The notes below the pieces were generated by a model, which saw only the letters and a list, made by a program, of their open reading frames with translations, made no database searches and had not been told where the DNA came from. 64,000 nucleotides of DNA from Humulus lupulus (taxonomy: Eukaryota; Streptophyta; Magnoliopsida; Rosales; Cannabaceae): NCBI RefSeq assembly GCF_963169125.1, contig NC_084795.1:277088122-277152121 (forward strand), written 5' to 3'. This document shows, in pieces, positions 48,281 to 59,857 of the stretch (within the stretch, counting starts at the first letter, position 1; every line of letters begins with the position of its first letter). A program made the translations under genes and the position numbers.

Positions 48281-48592
48281 TTATGGAATGCTAAGTAGTT
48301 GCAATAAGCCTGCAGGCCGCTGATGTTCTGCTTTCACTTGCTGGCATACTAAACATTTAGACACAAACTCCACTATATCTTTCTTCATTCCTGGCCACCA
48401 ATATATTGCCTTAATGTCGTGAGTCATCTTGGTCGACCTTGGGTGAACCGAGTATGGAGTATTGTGCACTTTTTCTAAAATCTTTATCTTAATCTCTTGA
48501 TCATTCGGCACGCATACTCGATCCTTATATCTCAATAACCCCGGTCCTGATATTGAGAAATATGTGGCCTTACCTTCTTTAACTGCATCCAT
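48281..48592 (-). pseudogene. Element B integrase zinc-binding domain
   Basis: 103 codons with the HHCC pattern: HNTPYSVH gives two His, and CLVCQQVKAEH gives two Cys, with WWPGMKKDI between. This domain stabilises integrase multimers. Upstream sequence to 48702 links to RNase H through a damaged stretch with stops. It ends with a stop at 48281 before WKWDDIAMDF of the core. Confidence 0.88.
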
Positions 48593-48701
48593 ATGTACTA
48601 CTATGTGTCATCATGTCCTTGCCCAATCCGTATTTCTTCAAACAGACTTGACTGGATGCTAGTTTACCAATGACTACTTCTATTCTATTACTGATTAGCT
48701 C

Positions 48702-49462
48702 CTATTGTAGCGGCTTTTCTATTCCAGCTAATGCTGCTAGACTTCCGTAACTCTTCCTACTTAGTGCATCAGCAACTACGTTTGCCTTTCCTAGGTGGTA
48801 TAGGATTTCGCAGTCATAATCCTTCACTAGTTCTAACCACCTGTGCTGCCTCATGTTGAGCTCCTTCTGAGTGAAGAAATACTTTAAGCTTTTGTGGTCC
48901 GTATAAATCTCACACCGTTCTCCATAAAGATAATGGTGCCAGATTTTCAACACAAAGATCGCCGCTGCCAACTCCATATCGTGTGTTGGATAGCGTTGCT
49001 CGTACTCCTTCAACTGCCTTGAGGCATAGGCTATCACCTTGTCATTCTGCATCAACACACAACCCAACCCAAACCTTGCTTCAACGCATCGCAGTAGACT
49101 ACAAACTTATCGTTGGGTGCTGATACACAAAGTACTGGTGCTGAGCACAGCTTATCCTTAAGCAACTGGAAGCTCTCTTCACACTTATCAGTCCAGTTGA
49201 ACCTCTGCTGTTTCCGAGTCAACTTGGTAAGCGGAGTAGCTATCTTAGAAAAGCCCTCTACAAACCTCTGATAATAACCTACTAATCCTAGAAAGCTTCT
49301 TACCTCTTATGCGTTCTTTGGTCTTGGCCAATCCTTCACAGCCTCTACCTTAGATGGGTCTACTGCAACTCTGTCCTTGGATACAATGTGGCCGAGGAAC
49401 TCGACTTGCAAAAGCCAAAATTCGTACTTCTTGAACTTGGCATAAAGTTGATGCTCCTTTAG
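48702..49462 (-). pseudogene. Element B RT thumb/connection and RNase H
   Basis: RNase H is open at 49067-48702: [22 protein letters not shown] (catalytic Glu), [12 protein letters not shown] (Asp), and [14 protein letters not shown] (Asp). The first Asp lies in CDA, just before this frame, near 49100. From 49462 to 49068 the RT thumb and connection is readable (EFLGHIVS, then RSFLGLVGYYQRFV) but has stops near 49460 and 49303 and a frame change near 49070. It degrades RNA in RNA:DNA hybrids during reverse transcription. Confidence 0.88.
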
Positions 49463-50185
49463 TCATAACAAGATCAACGTTAAATGTTCCTCGTGCTCGA
49501 CTTTGTCCTTTGAGTATACCAAGATATAGTCGATAAACACTACGATGAATTTATCCAAGTAGTCCTTAAAGACCCTATTCATTAAATCCATAAATATGGC
49601 TGGAGCGTTGGTAAGACCAAAAGACATAACTAGAAACTCGTAATGTTCAAACCGAGTTCTAAAAGCTGTCTTGGGAATATCCTCTTTCCGTACCTTAAGC
49701 TGATGATACCCGGACCGTAAATCAATCTTTGAGAACACAATCGCTCCTCGGAGTTGATCGAACAAGTCATCAATCTGGGGTAGCGGGTACTTATTCTTAA
49801 TCATCACCTTATTCAGCTCACGGTAATCTATGCACATCCGCAAGCTTCCGTCATTTTTCTTCACAAATAGAACCGGTGCTCCCAATGGCGAATGGCTTGG
49901 TCTAATGAAACCCAAGTCTAAGAGTTCTTGTAACTGCGTCTTTAACTCCTTGAGTTCGGTAGGTGACATCCGGTATGGTGCCTTAGAGATAGGCTCGGTG
50001 CCCGGTACTAGTTCGATTATGAAGTCAATTTCCCGAGTCGGCGGCAGTCTTGGTAAGTCATCAGGAAATACTTCTGGGAATTATTTTACAATGCGGATGT
50101 CTCCAACTTTTAGTGGTGTTTCCTTTACCACATTCGTGACACTAGCTAAGAATGCTTGACATCATTTTTCTATCATCCTCTGAGC
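49463..50185 (-). pseudogene. Element B reverse transcriptase, active-site mutant
   Basis: The frame is open from 49969 to 49463. It contains [29 protein letters not shown] (first catalytic Asp), [10 protein letters not shown] and FGLTNAP. The palm motif is [13 protein letters not shown]. The family has F/Y-x-D-D here, and the second Asp is replaced by Tyr, which would abolish polymerisation. The stretch 50185-49970 between protease and RT is readable ([16 protein letters not shown]) but contains stops, for example near 50084 and 50165. Confidence 0.9.
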
Positions 50186-51019
50186 TTAAAGAGATGATAT
50201 AAGCAGTGTGCGTAATCCTGAAACCTTTCCCATAAAGCATAGTCTTTGACCGTCAGGAGTCTCAAACATTACTTGCTTACGTTTGCAGTCGATGGTTGCG
50301 TTATGATTTGCTAGCCAGTCCATGCCTAGTATCATGTCGAAGTCTTTGATCTCCAGTTCTATTAGGTCTCCTTCTAGTTCTACGTCCTCAATCTTGATCG
50401 GTACGCCTCGTACTATCCGTGATGATAGAACTACTTTGCCCGAAGGCAACTCTGTAACAAACCTAGTTCTAAATCTTTCACAAGGTTTGTCAAATTTCTC
50501 TATCATTCCTAACGAGATATACGAGTGAGTGGCTCCCGAATCAAATAATACAGAACATACATTATTGAGGATAGGAATCTGGCATGTGACCAATTTATTG
50601 CTAGCGTCAGTTTCTCCTTGGGTTAAGGCAAAGACCCTGACAGGAACCATCTTGTTGTCCCTTTTCTCCTCTGTCTTGAGTTGGGGACATTCTCTCTTCC
50701 GGTGTCCTTCCTGACCACAATTGTAGCATCCCTTGGTATTTGCACGGCACTCACCAAGATGTTTCTTTTGGCACTTAGCACATTGCGGGTATTCTACATA
50801 ACCCGCCCTATTACCTCCATTGTTCGTCCGTGCCTTTTTATCGTTATCGGACTGCTTATTGTCAGGATGCCATCTTTTCTGACCATTATTATTGTTGCTA
50901 GACTGATGGCTGTGGTTGTTGTTCCGACCATTCTGAGGTTGACTTTTCTGTTTAGGCTCAGGCTTACTGGCCTCCTCTTTACTAACATCTGCCTGAAGCC
51001 TTTCTACTTTTATTGTCAT
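50186..51019 (-). pseudogene. Element B gag C-terminus and aspartic protease
   Basis: 277 codons. A basic, Asn/Gln-rich linker leads to CAKCQKKHLGEC and the CCHC knuckle CYNCGQEGHRKREC (residues about 80-112), which binds the genomic RNA. The aspartic protease has VLFDSGATHSYIS (catalytic Asp-Ser-Gly, residue about 160) and IEDFDMILGMDWL-like residues near 230. This order is that of the gag-pro joint in Tekay chromoviruses. The upstream edge joins gag with a stop at about 51073. Confidence 0.9.
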
Positions 51020-54000
51020 TTCTAGAACATCGACATAAGTAGTATTTCCCGGGTTTGATAGCTTAACCCCTAGCTAAATCTTTGGTCCAAGTCCTCTAAC
51101 GAACTTGGTAACCCTCAGAAAGTCAGTTGGAACCATCTCTGGTGCAAATTTGGCTAGTCGGTCGAACTGCCGAGCATACTCTGCTACTGATAAGTTTCCT
51201 TGCTTCAAACCAGCGAACTCCTCGACCTTTGTGGCGATGACTGCCGAATTGTAGTACTTTTTGTGGAACAGCTCCAAAAATCTGGTCCAAGTCATGGTGG
51301 TGACATCGTGAGTCTGCTGAACTAAGTCCCACCATATTCTAGCATCTTTCTTAAGCAGAGACAAAACACAGGATATGTGGTCCGTGTTGCCGAGATTCAT
51401 GTGTGCTAGGATTGGCTCCACATTTCTGAGCCATTCTTCAGCCTCGAAGGGGTCTGTTGTCCCTTTAAAGTTCGGAGCATGTTGCTTATGAAATCACTTG
51501 CAAATTGGCTCCATGTGCTGAGCTGGGTATGGCGCATAGTTCGCCATTGGCCATCCCCCATAAGGACCAACTTGTTGGGGTGCTGGAGCCATCTGCTGAG
51601 GCTATGGTTGCGACGGAGGCGGAGGCTGAGTCTACTGTCTCTGTTGCTACAGCAATTCCTCAACTTGCTGTCGTAGTGTAACACCCTAAACTACAAGGAC
51701 CGTTACGGTGTGCCTTGTAAACAGTGCTAAACTCGCTAATCGAGTCATTTGGCCAAAATCGTGTAACTAAGTATGATTAGCGGTTTAGGGATTAAAATTT
51801 TTGGTTAAGATGTAACATTTCATTAGAACGTTTATTATATACATTGGGATCCCAAAAATATAATTTAAAGGTCTATTACAAGAAAATATTTACAACCAGC
51901 CGATCTAGGCGGCAAAACAGGGTTTAACCCTAGTTCCTCTTCAAACATCAGCCGTGGTGGTCGAGCAGCTGCATATGTACACATCGCCACCTAAACTCTC
52001 CAACTCAAGGATGATCCAGTTTTCTTTTGCCTTTACCTGCACCACATAGCACCCGTGAGCCGAAGCCCAGCAAGAAAACTCAATATGCTCATAAACAATC
52101 ATATCATGACATCAAATCATAAGGCACACGCCTAGCAGAGATAACCCTATTCAAGCAGGCAAATGAGTTCACATAATATTGAGTATAACACATCAACCAA
52201 TGATCATAATAATCATCCAGGGATTTTAGCCCAAAATAGAAGAGTGACAATTAAAATAGTCACTAAGGTGGGTTCCGTTCCCAACAGCCATGTGACGATA
52301 GGGTCACCGGGCTTATAGATAAGTGATCCTTTCACTAGCTTAAGTAGGATAGGTGCATGATGACTAGTCACCAACATAACCTTCCTCATGACTCTAGAGT
52401 CATAACTATGGAACACTGTTCCCTAGCCATGTGACAAGCAGTCACCTAGGCCTTAGGCCCTGGCTCTGAGTAACTAGCCTTAGACTAGTCAAGCGCTTAT
52501 AAGTTTCATCGACCTTAGGGTCGGTCCAGCATTAATGCCTTAGAGCCATTCAATGCTGATATCGATTAGATCTAATCTTCATTCGGCCCTGCGTTCAGGA
52601 CACTTATGCCGTTTCTGACTCTTAGGTCAGTATCCCTGACTAGTCAGTACCATAGACAAGTAAGCAATGCCACCAAACATATATCATATATCCAATATTC
52701 GAATACAGGGCATTCATCATGCTAACTTAACAATTACTAGCATAATTAGGACCATGCATAAACACAGAGGCTCAAGCTCTGAACATTCTCATATTCAATA
52801 ATCATAGCATGCCTTAATCACATATTTCTCGTGCATCACATGCATCATATTTAACCACTTGACATGCCTCAACAATAGCCATGCTGTCACATACATACAC
52901 AGGATGCAGTTTTCTTACCTTTGGTCCAAGCACAGGTTACTAATAAACGAGCCACAAGCACGATCCTGATTCCAAGCCTCTAGTGATAACCTAATCACAA
53001 CCACAAATGGTGATCCAATGAGTTCAAATTCTAAAACCAATCCCGGAACCCAAACCTAGCCTCCAAGATATCAAACCCCACCAATCCAGGTAGTAGGAAT
53101 GATCCCGAGGCCTAAAACCAAGTTCTCGAGGTCAAAACACCCAAACGGGCTCAAACTTGCCTAAGGGCTGCGGCCCTAACACCTTGGGCCACGACCCCCA
53201 GCCACTCCAGGAGCAAGGGCCGCGGCGCCCTACACCTAGGGCCGTGGCGCCCAGGAAGAAAAAAGTGTCACCATCTACTTCTTCGAGCTAGGGCTGCGGC
53301 GCCCAAGAACAGGGTCAGGGCCCCCAACCCAGAACCAGCCATAAACCTAATTTCAACCTTTTAAAACCTCCCAAAAACATACCTAAACACCTCTAAATCC
53401 ACAAATCAAAGTTCCCAAACATCCCCATGATCCAAAACCCATAAAACCCAAGCTTCAGATCTAACAAAAACTCATCAAAACACAAAGTCCAATTCAAGCT
53501 TAAAAACTTTAAAAACTTAAAACTTAAAAACTTGAATTACCTCTGATTGAGTTGTTTCCAACTAAATTCTTCGGCTAATAAGCTTATAATCTTTCCTAGG
53601 ATCGCTATGCCTCGATCCTCGCTTGAATCCAAGTCCTAGAACTCAAGTTACCTTCGAAAATGCGACTGGGAGACGAAAATGGAACTTTAATGGAGAGAGA
53701 ACGTACATAACGTTCTTTTATTCTTTTAAAAGGTTACTTCAAGCTTAAATAGCCTCAACCAAATCCTAACGCTCGGGGTCCCGAAAACACCCCCGGGGAC
53801 AAAATAGCCAAAACCTCCAGAATTTCCCCTTGATCTTACTAACTCCCAATTTATCACCAAATATTAACTCCCATTACCCAATAACCCGGTAATGCTCTAA
53901 ATACCCCTTGACTCACACCGAGTCAAGAATAAATCTCGTTGTGACTTTCCCACTAACTTATCTCCTAGGATCGTCTTGTGCTGAGTAACCCTGGCATAAC

Positions 54001-54379
54001 CAAATAATAATAAAGCACCACACACATATCACATATATGCCAAATATGCCCGAAATGGCCAAAATATGAAAATCACCCAATTACTCAGAAATGAGTTCAC
54101 ATGCATATTTAATACACCTAAACATGCATATTATCATTTAATAACATAATAAGCAATTATGGCCCTCCCGACCTCCTAATCAAAGTCCTAAACATTATTA
54201 AGAAATTTGGGGCATTACACGTAGTCTGGCAATTTATGCAGTGTTGTCAACCGGCGGCGGCGGCGGTGCATTTCAGTTGGCAGTAGCACGCACTCCCTTT
54301 CTGCGAACTGGAGGGGCTTCATTGCTCCCAGGAACGACGTTGGAGGCATTGGTGCAAGCAGACCTTCTGAGGGACATCT
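51020..54379 (-). pseudogene. Element B gag, split by a solo LTR
   Basis: The gag start is an ATG at 54379 (MSLRRSACTNASN), with stops within the first 50 codons near 54278 and 54245. The frame is cut at 54220 by the solo LTR and continues below 51676 as a Gln/Pro-rich stretch (PQQVGPYG-like). The retrotransposon gag core at 51421-51074 has RIWWDLVQ, TRFLELFHKKYY, VEEFAGLKQGN and FDRLAKFAPE. Frames overlapping on both strands here are shadows. Several stops and frame shifts remain after removal of the insertion. Confidence 0.85.
51677..54219 (-). mobile_element. Tekay-type solo LTR, target duplication CGTAG
   Basis: 2543 bp in minus orientation, flanked by CGTAG at 51672-51676 and 54220-54224. 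It is closely related to the LTR at 28138-31950 and shows what that LTR looked like before the pararetrovirus fragment. It contains GATTAGATCTAATC at 52564-52577 and GGGCCGCGGCGCC-type words at 53165-53335. Confidence 0.9.
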
Positions 54380-54899
54380 TAGCAGAGTTCTAACAGTTAA
54401 GAAAAACATATTAGAACTTACCCTAATAGGCTCTAAGGCAAAAATTTAATCTAAGCAAACATAACTCGGACCTATTAGTTATGATTTCTTATGAAAAATT
54501 ATGTAAGCCTTCTTTATAATTAGGGTGCGTTTCTAAACTTAGAAAAATAAGCCATCTTCATTATTAACTAAGTCTGATTCTAATCATCCTATATGACTTA
54601 ATTCTCAAGCTCAAAACTCGTCGTTGTTCCAAAGTTAACCATATTGAGGGAAGGCTGGGATCAGTAAAATCGTTTCCACTACTATGGCCCCCTAACTCTC
54701 AATATAGAACTTGGTCCATTGATTTGTATCCACCCTCACCGAACTTGGTCATTATTTATTTATTTATTATGATTGCAAAAGAAAATCAAACTCATACATG
54801 TCATCAAAATAACAATGATATTTATTTGGAAAAACAGTCTTCACTACGTACAATCATAAAAGCAAAAACAAATAAAATAAATAAGGAAACTAATCTATT

Positions 54900-55502
54900 C
54901 TAAAAATCGGGATCTTCTACATCTGATCCTTCATCTAACATATCATCATCTATCTCCTCATAGTCATCATTATCTTGAGCCTCAAAATGCCCTCGAGGAA
55001 GATTCGTAAAGATTCTATGTTTTTGCTCGCTTGTGAATTGGAATTCCATTTTAGAAGTGAACCTAAGTATGAGAAAATAATATCTCATAACTACCGATAA
55101 TTCATCTTCATCATCTATAGTCTCCCATATATCTTCTAAAGTTGCAATTACAGTAGGATAATCTTTAAAAAGTCTAATCGCTAAAACATATTGCTTTGTA
55201 GCTCTCATCATGATTTGCTTAGTCGCTTGGAGGTGACCTATCTCCCTGTGGAATAAGAGTAATCTCCGAGTGATTCTTTCTAGCACTCCTACTGTATTCC
55301 TTGGCCCTCTAATTCTTTTCAAGGCCTTAATGACTTGGATATCCTCATAGATTAATGCTCCATTCATTCTTAACTGAAAACATAAGGCTAAAACGTTAGC
55401 TAAACACATAAACATAATAACTATAACATAAACACTTACATTGGCGGTTAGATTCGGAGCTTGAGCGTGTGTATCAAGGAGAACTTCATGGAGATGAACC
55501 AT
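54900..55502 (-). CDS. Element B leader ORF between PBS and gag, with intron-like or membrane-like segment
   Basis: 200 codons from the ATG at 55502, which follows the PBS directly (55504-55515). A 66-base stretch (55439-55374) begins GTAAGTG and ends TTTTCAG on the minus strand, is T-rich, has no stop and is a multiple of three. Spliced out, it leaves 178 codons; retained, it encodes a 22-residue hydrophobic helix (VSVYVIVIMFM...). The rest contains a helical, basic middle (ERITRRLLLFHREIGHLQ) and a strongly acidic C-terminus (DDYEEIDDDMLDEGSDVEDP). I recognise no known domain. It is sense-oriented, ahead of gag, a place where some plant Ty3/gypsy elements carry extra ORFs. It is the only undamaged frame of its size in element B. 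It could instead be a chance survivor, but length, composition and start position argue for a real protein. Confidence 0.55.
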   Translation of the reverse strand: MVHLHEVLLDTHAQAPNLTANVSVYVIVIMFMCLANVLALCFQLRMNGALIYEDIQVIKALKRIRGPRNTVGVLERITRRLLLFHREIGHLQATKQIMMRATKQYVLAIRLFKDYPTVIATLEDIWETIDDEDELSVVMRYYFLILRFTSKMEFQFTSEQKHRIFTNLPRGHFEAQDNDDYEEIDDDMLDEGSDVEDPDF

Positions 55503-55503
55503 T

Positions 55504-55515
55504 GCTCTGATACCA
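55504..55515 (-). promoter_or_regulatory. Element B primer-binding site (initiator Met tRNA type)
   Basis: Minus strand TGGTATCAGAGC, two bases from the LTR end at 55518. It matches the initiator-Met PBS exactly. The leader ORF start codon (55502-55500) comes one base after it. Confidence 0.92.
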
Positions 55516-55517
55516 AC

Positions 55518-58500
55518 TGTAATGACCCAACTATTTCTAAAACATTGGACCATTAAAACTACTAGACATAGCCACTACTTTTTTAGAAAACATACATAAG
55601 GAATATTTATAACTTTATTTAAAACTCCAAAGAAAATACTGAAATACATAAATGAGCGGTATGGGATCCCATTGTTTTTAAAATAAAACATAACTTTAAA
55701 TTTAAATGAAGTTGTTTACAAAACTAAATGCAGAAAATACATAAAAACATAATTTAAAGAGACTAAATAAAATAACGTCATCCTCGATCGACTCGTAGCC
55801 CATTCATTCCATTCATCCTCAATACACAAGTCAAGCCACCAAGAATCTTTCCACCTCCGTATCTAGTTTCCTGCATCATGCTAAAAAAATAAAGGAGTGA
55901 GCCTAATGCCCAGCAAGGAAAATCTACTAACAACATATAACATAAACCATATACATAAGACTAAATCATAAACATATACTATAAACATACATCATATAAG
56001 ACTACAATGGCCATCACACTTCTTGGGGCTTGTTAACTAAGCAAGTCATATGCCCATAGATTTGTGGGGCTTGCTAGCCAAGCAAGTCATATGCCCATAA
56101 ATTATTGGGGCTTGCTAGCTATACAAGTCATGTGCCCAAGGACTATAAACATACTATACATAACATAACATAACATAACATAACATATCATATAAACATA
56201 TAAAAGCTATCTTATTTTCCTTACCAACACCGGGATATTTAAGAACAAGGACGAGATTTGGAACACTCCGAAAAGCAACCTTAAGTCCAAAGAACTTAAA
56301 TACCTTTGGATGTACTGGATCCGATCTACACCTCGATATTGAACACACACTATATCTCACTTCTCAAGTGTTTATAAAGCTTAAGATGACAAAGCTTTTA
56401 TCCCAAACCCAAGTGTATCACTCTATAGTAATCCTAGCAGCTTGAAGGCTCTGAACACAGCTTGAAGAATGAGAGAAATGGATGGGTACTAGGTCCTATT
56501 TATAGAGTTCAAGGAGTGAAAATATCTCCATTTAGATTGAATAAAATAATGAGTATTAATTGAAAAATATTTGAATATTCGTGTAATGCCCCAAATTTCC
56601 TAATAAGGGTTAGGACCTTGATTAGGAGGTCGGGAGGGCCATAATTGATTTATTATGTTATCTAGTGATCATATGCATGTTTATGTGAATTATATTATAA
56701 TATGATGATAAATGCATGCATGTGGGTGTATTTATAATTATAAGGGCATTTTGGCAATTTGGCCCGTTGAGGACGTAATTGTGTATTTTTGTGCATGTGG
56801 GTGAGTTATGATTGGTACCACATTATATGTGAATTTGTTTGAGCCTTTCGACATGAGATGATCATGAAATGCAAGTGTTTGGTCTAGTCATAACGGGTTT
56901 AAGTTCGGGGCTCGGGGTGAGTCTCGGGGTGATTTTAGTGATTAGAGCATTACCGGGAATTAAAGGGTAATGGGATATGGATTATTGATGTTTGAGAATA
57001 TTGAGAATAGCGGGAATTGGAGGGTGTTAATTATGATTAATGAAATAGGTGTGGAAGGATGGTTTTGCCCTTGGTGGCTATTAAGGTTTTATTTTAGACC
57101 TAAGGGTATTTAGGTCTTTTCACCCATAGAGATTGATATCAGCCATTAAGGTTGTAGAAGAGTAACAAAAACATAGTCCTATTTTCCCAACTCTCCTGGT
57201 GGGTATGCTCCACCATTGAAGAGGGTGTGTTGCTGAGATTGAGGTGAGTTTTTAGGCATTAGAACTCTAGCTTTTGCTCTGTTTTCTAAGTTAAGTTCCA
57301 GCTGGTTTTTGGGTTGGAAAGTGGGGAATTGATTGGAGTTTTGGTTAGGGTTCTTGGGGTTGTGGTGCCTAGGACATGTGGAGGTGGTATTTAGGTTCAT
57401 TTGGGACTTAATTTGACGTTTGGAAGCTTTTGATTTGGGTTGGAAATGGTAGAATCGAAGGAGGAGATTTCTGTGCTGATGCTGGCTGAAGGTAGCGCTA
57501 CAGCGCCCAGTGTAGGGCACTACAACGCTACCTGCAGAGGAGGTTAGGGCGGTTTGGTTCTGAGTATAGCGCTGTAGCGCTACTCTGTTTCTTCAGGACC
57601 TTGTTTTGCGTGTTTTTAAGGGTTTTTGGCTCGGGGTTTCAATCCTTAAGGCCTGGGATCGAATCTACTCACTGTGTGGGCATGTTTCGAGGTCCCGAGA
57701 GTGGGGTTTAGATCAAGACCCTATCTTTGATAATTTTCATTAATCGGAGGTTATGCTTGGTTATGACTAGGTGACCACTAAAGGATTAAGGATCGATCAT
57801 TCTCAAGGGTCGTTCTTGTTCTAATTCTCGCTCGAACCGGAGGTAAGAAAACTACACCTTGTGTATATGTGACATGCATGGTTGTTCTTGATGCATGTTG
57901 GATGTCTAAATGTAATGTACGAGAAACATGTGATTAGGACATGCTTTGTATATTGAGTATGACATCGTTCAGAGCTTGAGCCTCTGTGTTTATGCATGAT
58001 CCTAATTATGCTAGTATTTATTAAGTAAGCATGTTGAATGCCCTGTATTTGGATATTGGATATGTGATATATGTTTGGTGGCATTACTTACTTGTATATG
58101 GCACTGACTAGTCAAGGACACTGACCTAAGAGTCAGAAACGACATAAGCATCCTGAACGCGGGGCCGAATGAAGATTAGATCTAATCGATATCAACATTG
58201 AATGACTCACATGGGGTATTAATGCTGGACCGGCTCTAAGGTCGATGAAACTTATAAGCGCTCGGCTAGTCTAAGACTAGTTACTCAGAGCCAAGGCCTA
58301 AGGCCTAGGTGACTGCTTGTCACATGGCTAGGGAACAATGTTCCAGGGTTATGACTCTATGGTCATGAGGAAGGTTATGTTGATGACTAGTCATCATGCA
58401 CCTATCCAATCTAAGCTAGTGAAAAGATCACTTATTTACTCGACAGGGTTATGCTGGTGACTATTTCACCAGATACCTATCTTGTTAAGCTAGTGAAATG

Positions 58501-59857
58501 ATCACTTATCTATAAGCTCCGGTGACCCTATCGTCACATGGCTGTTGGGAACAGAACCCACCTTAGTGACTGTACCACTGTCACTCTTCTATTGGGGCTA
58601 AAAGCCCTGAATGGCTATTATGGTCATTGGTTGATGTGTTATACTCAACATTGAGTGGATTTGTTTGCCTGCTGGAATAGGGCTATATCTGTTAGGCGTA
58701 TGCCTTATGATTTGATGACATGTTATTACTGTTCATGAGCATATATAAGTTTTCTTGCTGGGCTTCGGCTCATGGGTGCTATGTGGTGCAGGTAAAGGCA
58801 AAAGAAAGCTGGACCATCCTTGAGCTGGAGAGCTTAGGTGACGACGTGTACATATGCAGCTGCTCGACCACCACGACCGAGGTTTGAAGGGGAACTAGTG
58901 TTTAACCTTGTTTTGCCACTTAGATCGGCCTGTTGTAAATATTTTTTTGTAACAGACTCTGAAATTATATTTTTGGGATCCTAATGTATATAATAAACGT
59001 TCTAATGAAACGTTATATCTTAACCAAGATTTTTAATCCCTAAACCGCTAATCATACTTAGTTACACGATTTTGGCCAAATGACTCGATTAGCGAGTTTA
59101 GCACTGGTTACAAGGCACACTGTAATGGTCCCTGGAGTTTGGGGCGTTACAATTCATTCAATAGGTGCTTAAGACTCAGTCAAAAACGTTCAGAGGCAAG
59201 TCAGGATGTTAAGGCTATTTTTAACATTAAAAAACCAAACTTTAAAAAATACATAGGTGGGGCCGATATATCGCCCCCTATAGGCGATATATCGCCTTTC
59301 CCAGTATTCCCAAGGCTGGTTTGATCGTTCGTGCAAAGTCGACGTATTTTTCGTATCTTCCGTGTGGCGATATATCGCCCCCTATAGTTGCGATATATCG
59401 GCATATGTTGAAATATTATACACGTAATTGCACTTTATTAGCTTAATTTGAATTAGATAAACAACTTTGATTGAGTCATAATACGATTTTAAAGGTGCTG
59501 GAAGGTTCTAGAGCTTCTAGATCTTTCTTTTATTAAAAATATTCATCAAAAATACTTAATTCCTTAATATTCATGGTTATGACAAGTGTCATGATCTTAT
59601 TAGTTCTATCCACACCTTATAGTATAATAAATGACATCTTTATAATCAGCTATATTAATCAAATCTTACGTTATAATTAATATTCTTAAACTATAGGTTG
59701 AACTTTATAAAATTTATAAGCGTTGCTATGAGTGTTCGACTAAGTCCCGACTTGAACCAAAAACCACAGTAACTATCATACTATAACTACTACTAGCTAT
59801 TACTACAACCACTACTACTACTATCTAACTAGCTAAGTAAAGTTCTAGGACTCTACA
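55518..59857 (-). repeat. Element B 5' LTR with nested solo LTR
   Basis: Own length about 1.77 kb after removal of the nested unit at 56582-59151. It has the same landmarks as the 3' LTR: hairpin repeats at 56015-56140, a minus-strand TATA box near 56508, GGCGATATATCGCC at 59283-59296, and ACT-rich sequence near 59790-59825. As the 5' LTR it would drive transcription to lower coordinates, but the promoter is separated from the LTR start by the insertion. Confidence 0.9.
56582..59151 (+). mobile_element. Tekay-type solo LTR, target duplication ATTCG/ATTCA
   Basis: 2570 bp, TGTAATGCCCC to GGGCGTTACA, opposite in orientation to element B. Flanks are ATTCG (56577-56581) and ATTCA (59152-59156), with one difference. 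It contains TAGCGCTACAGCGCCC at 57493-57508 (identical to a word in the LTR at 23378), GATTAGATCTAATC at 58174-58187, and alternating GTGACT-type hairpin units at 58300-58560. Confidence 0.9.

Larger units (their letters stand above)
45399..59857 (-). mobile_element. Element B: complete but inactive Tekay/Del-type chromovirus
   Basis: A 14.5-kb unit with LTRs at 45399-47179 and 55518-59857, target duplication GTCTT (45394-45398 and 59858-59862), PBS at 55504-55515 and PPT at 47180-47191. The internal region holds an extra leader ORF, gag, protease, RT, RNase H and integrase with a chromodomain-like tail. It contains two later solo LTR insertions, 51677-54219 in gag and 56582-59151 in the 5' LTR. 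It lies in the integrase of element A. The two LTRs differ at several sites in the first 150 bp alone, so it is clearly older than element E. Confidence 0.92.
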
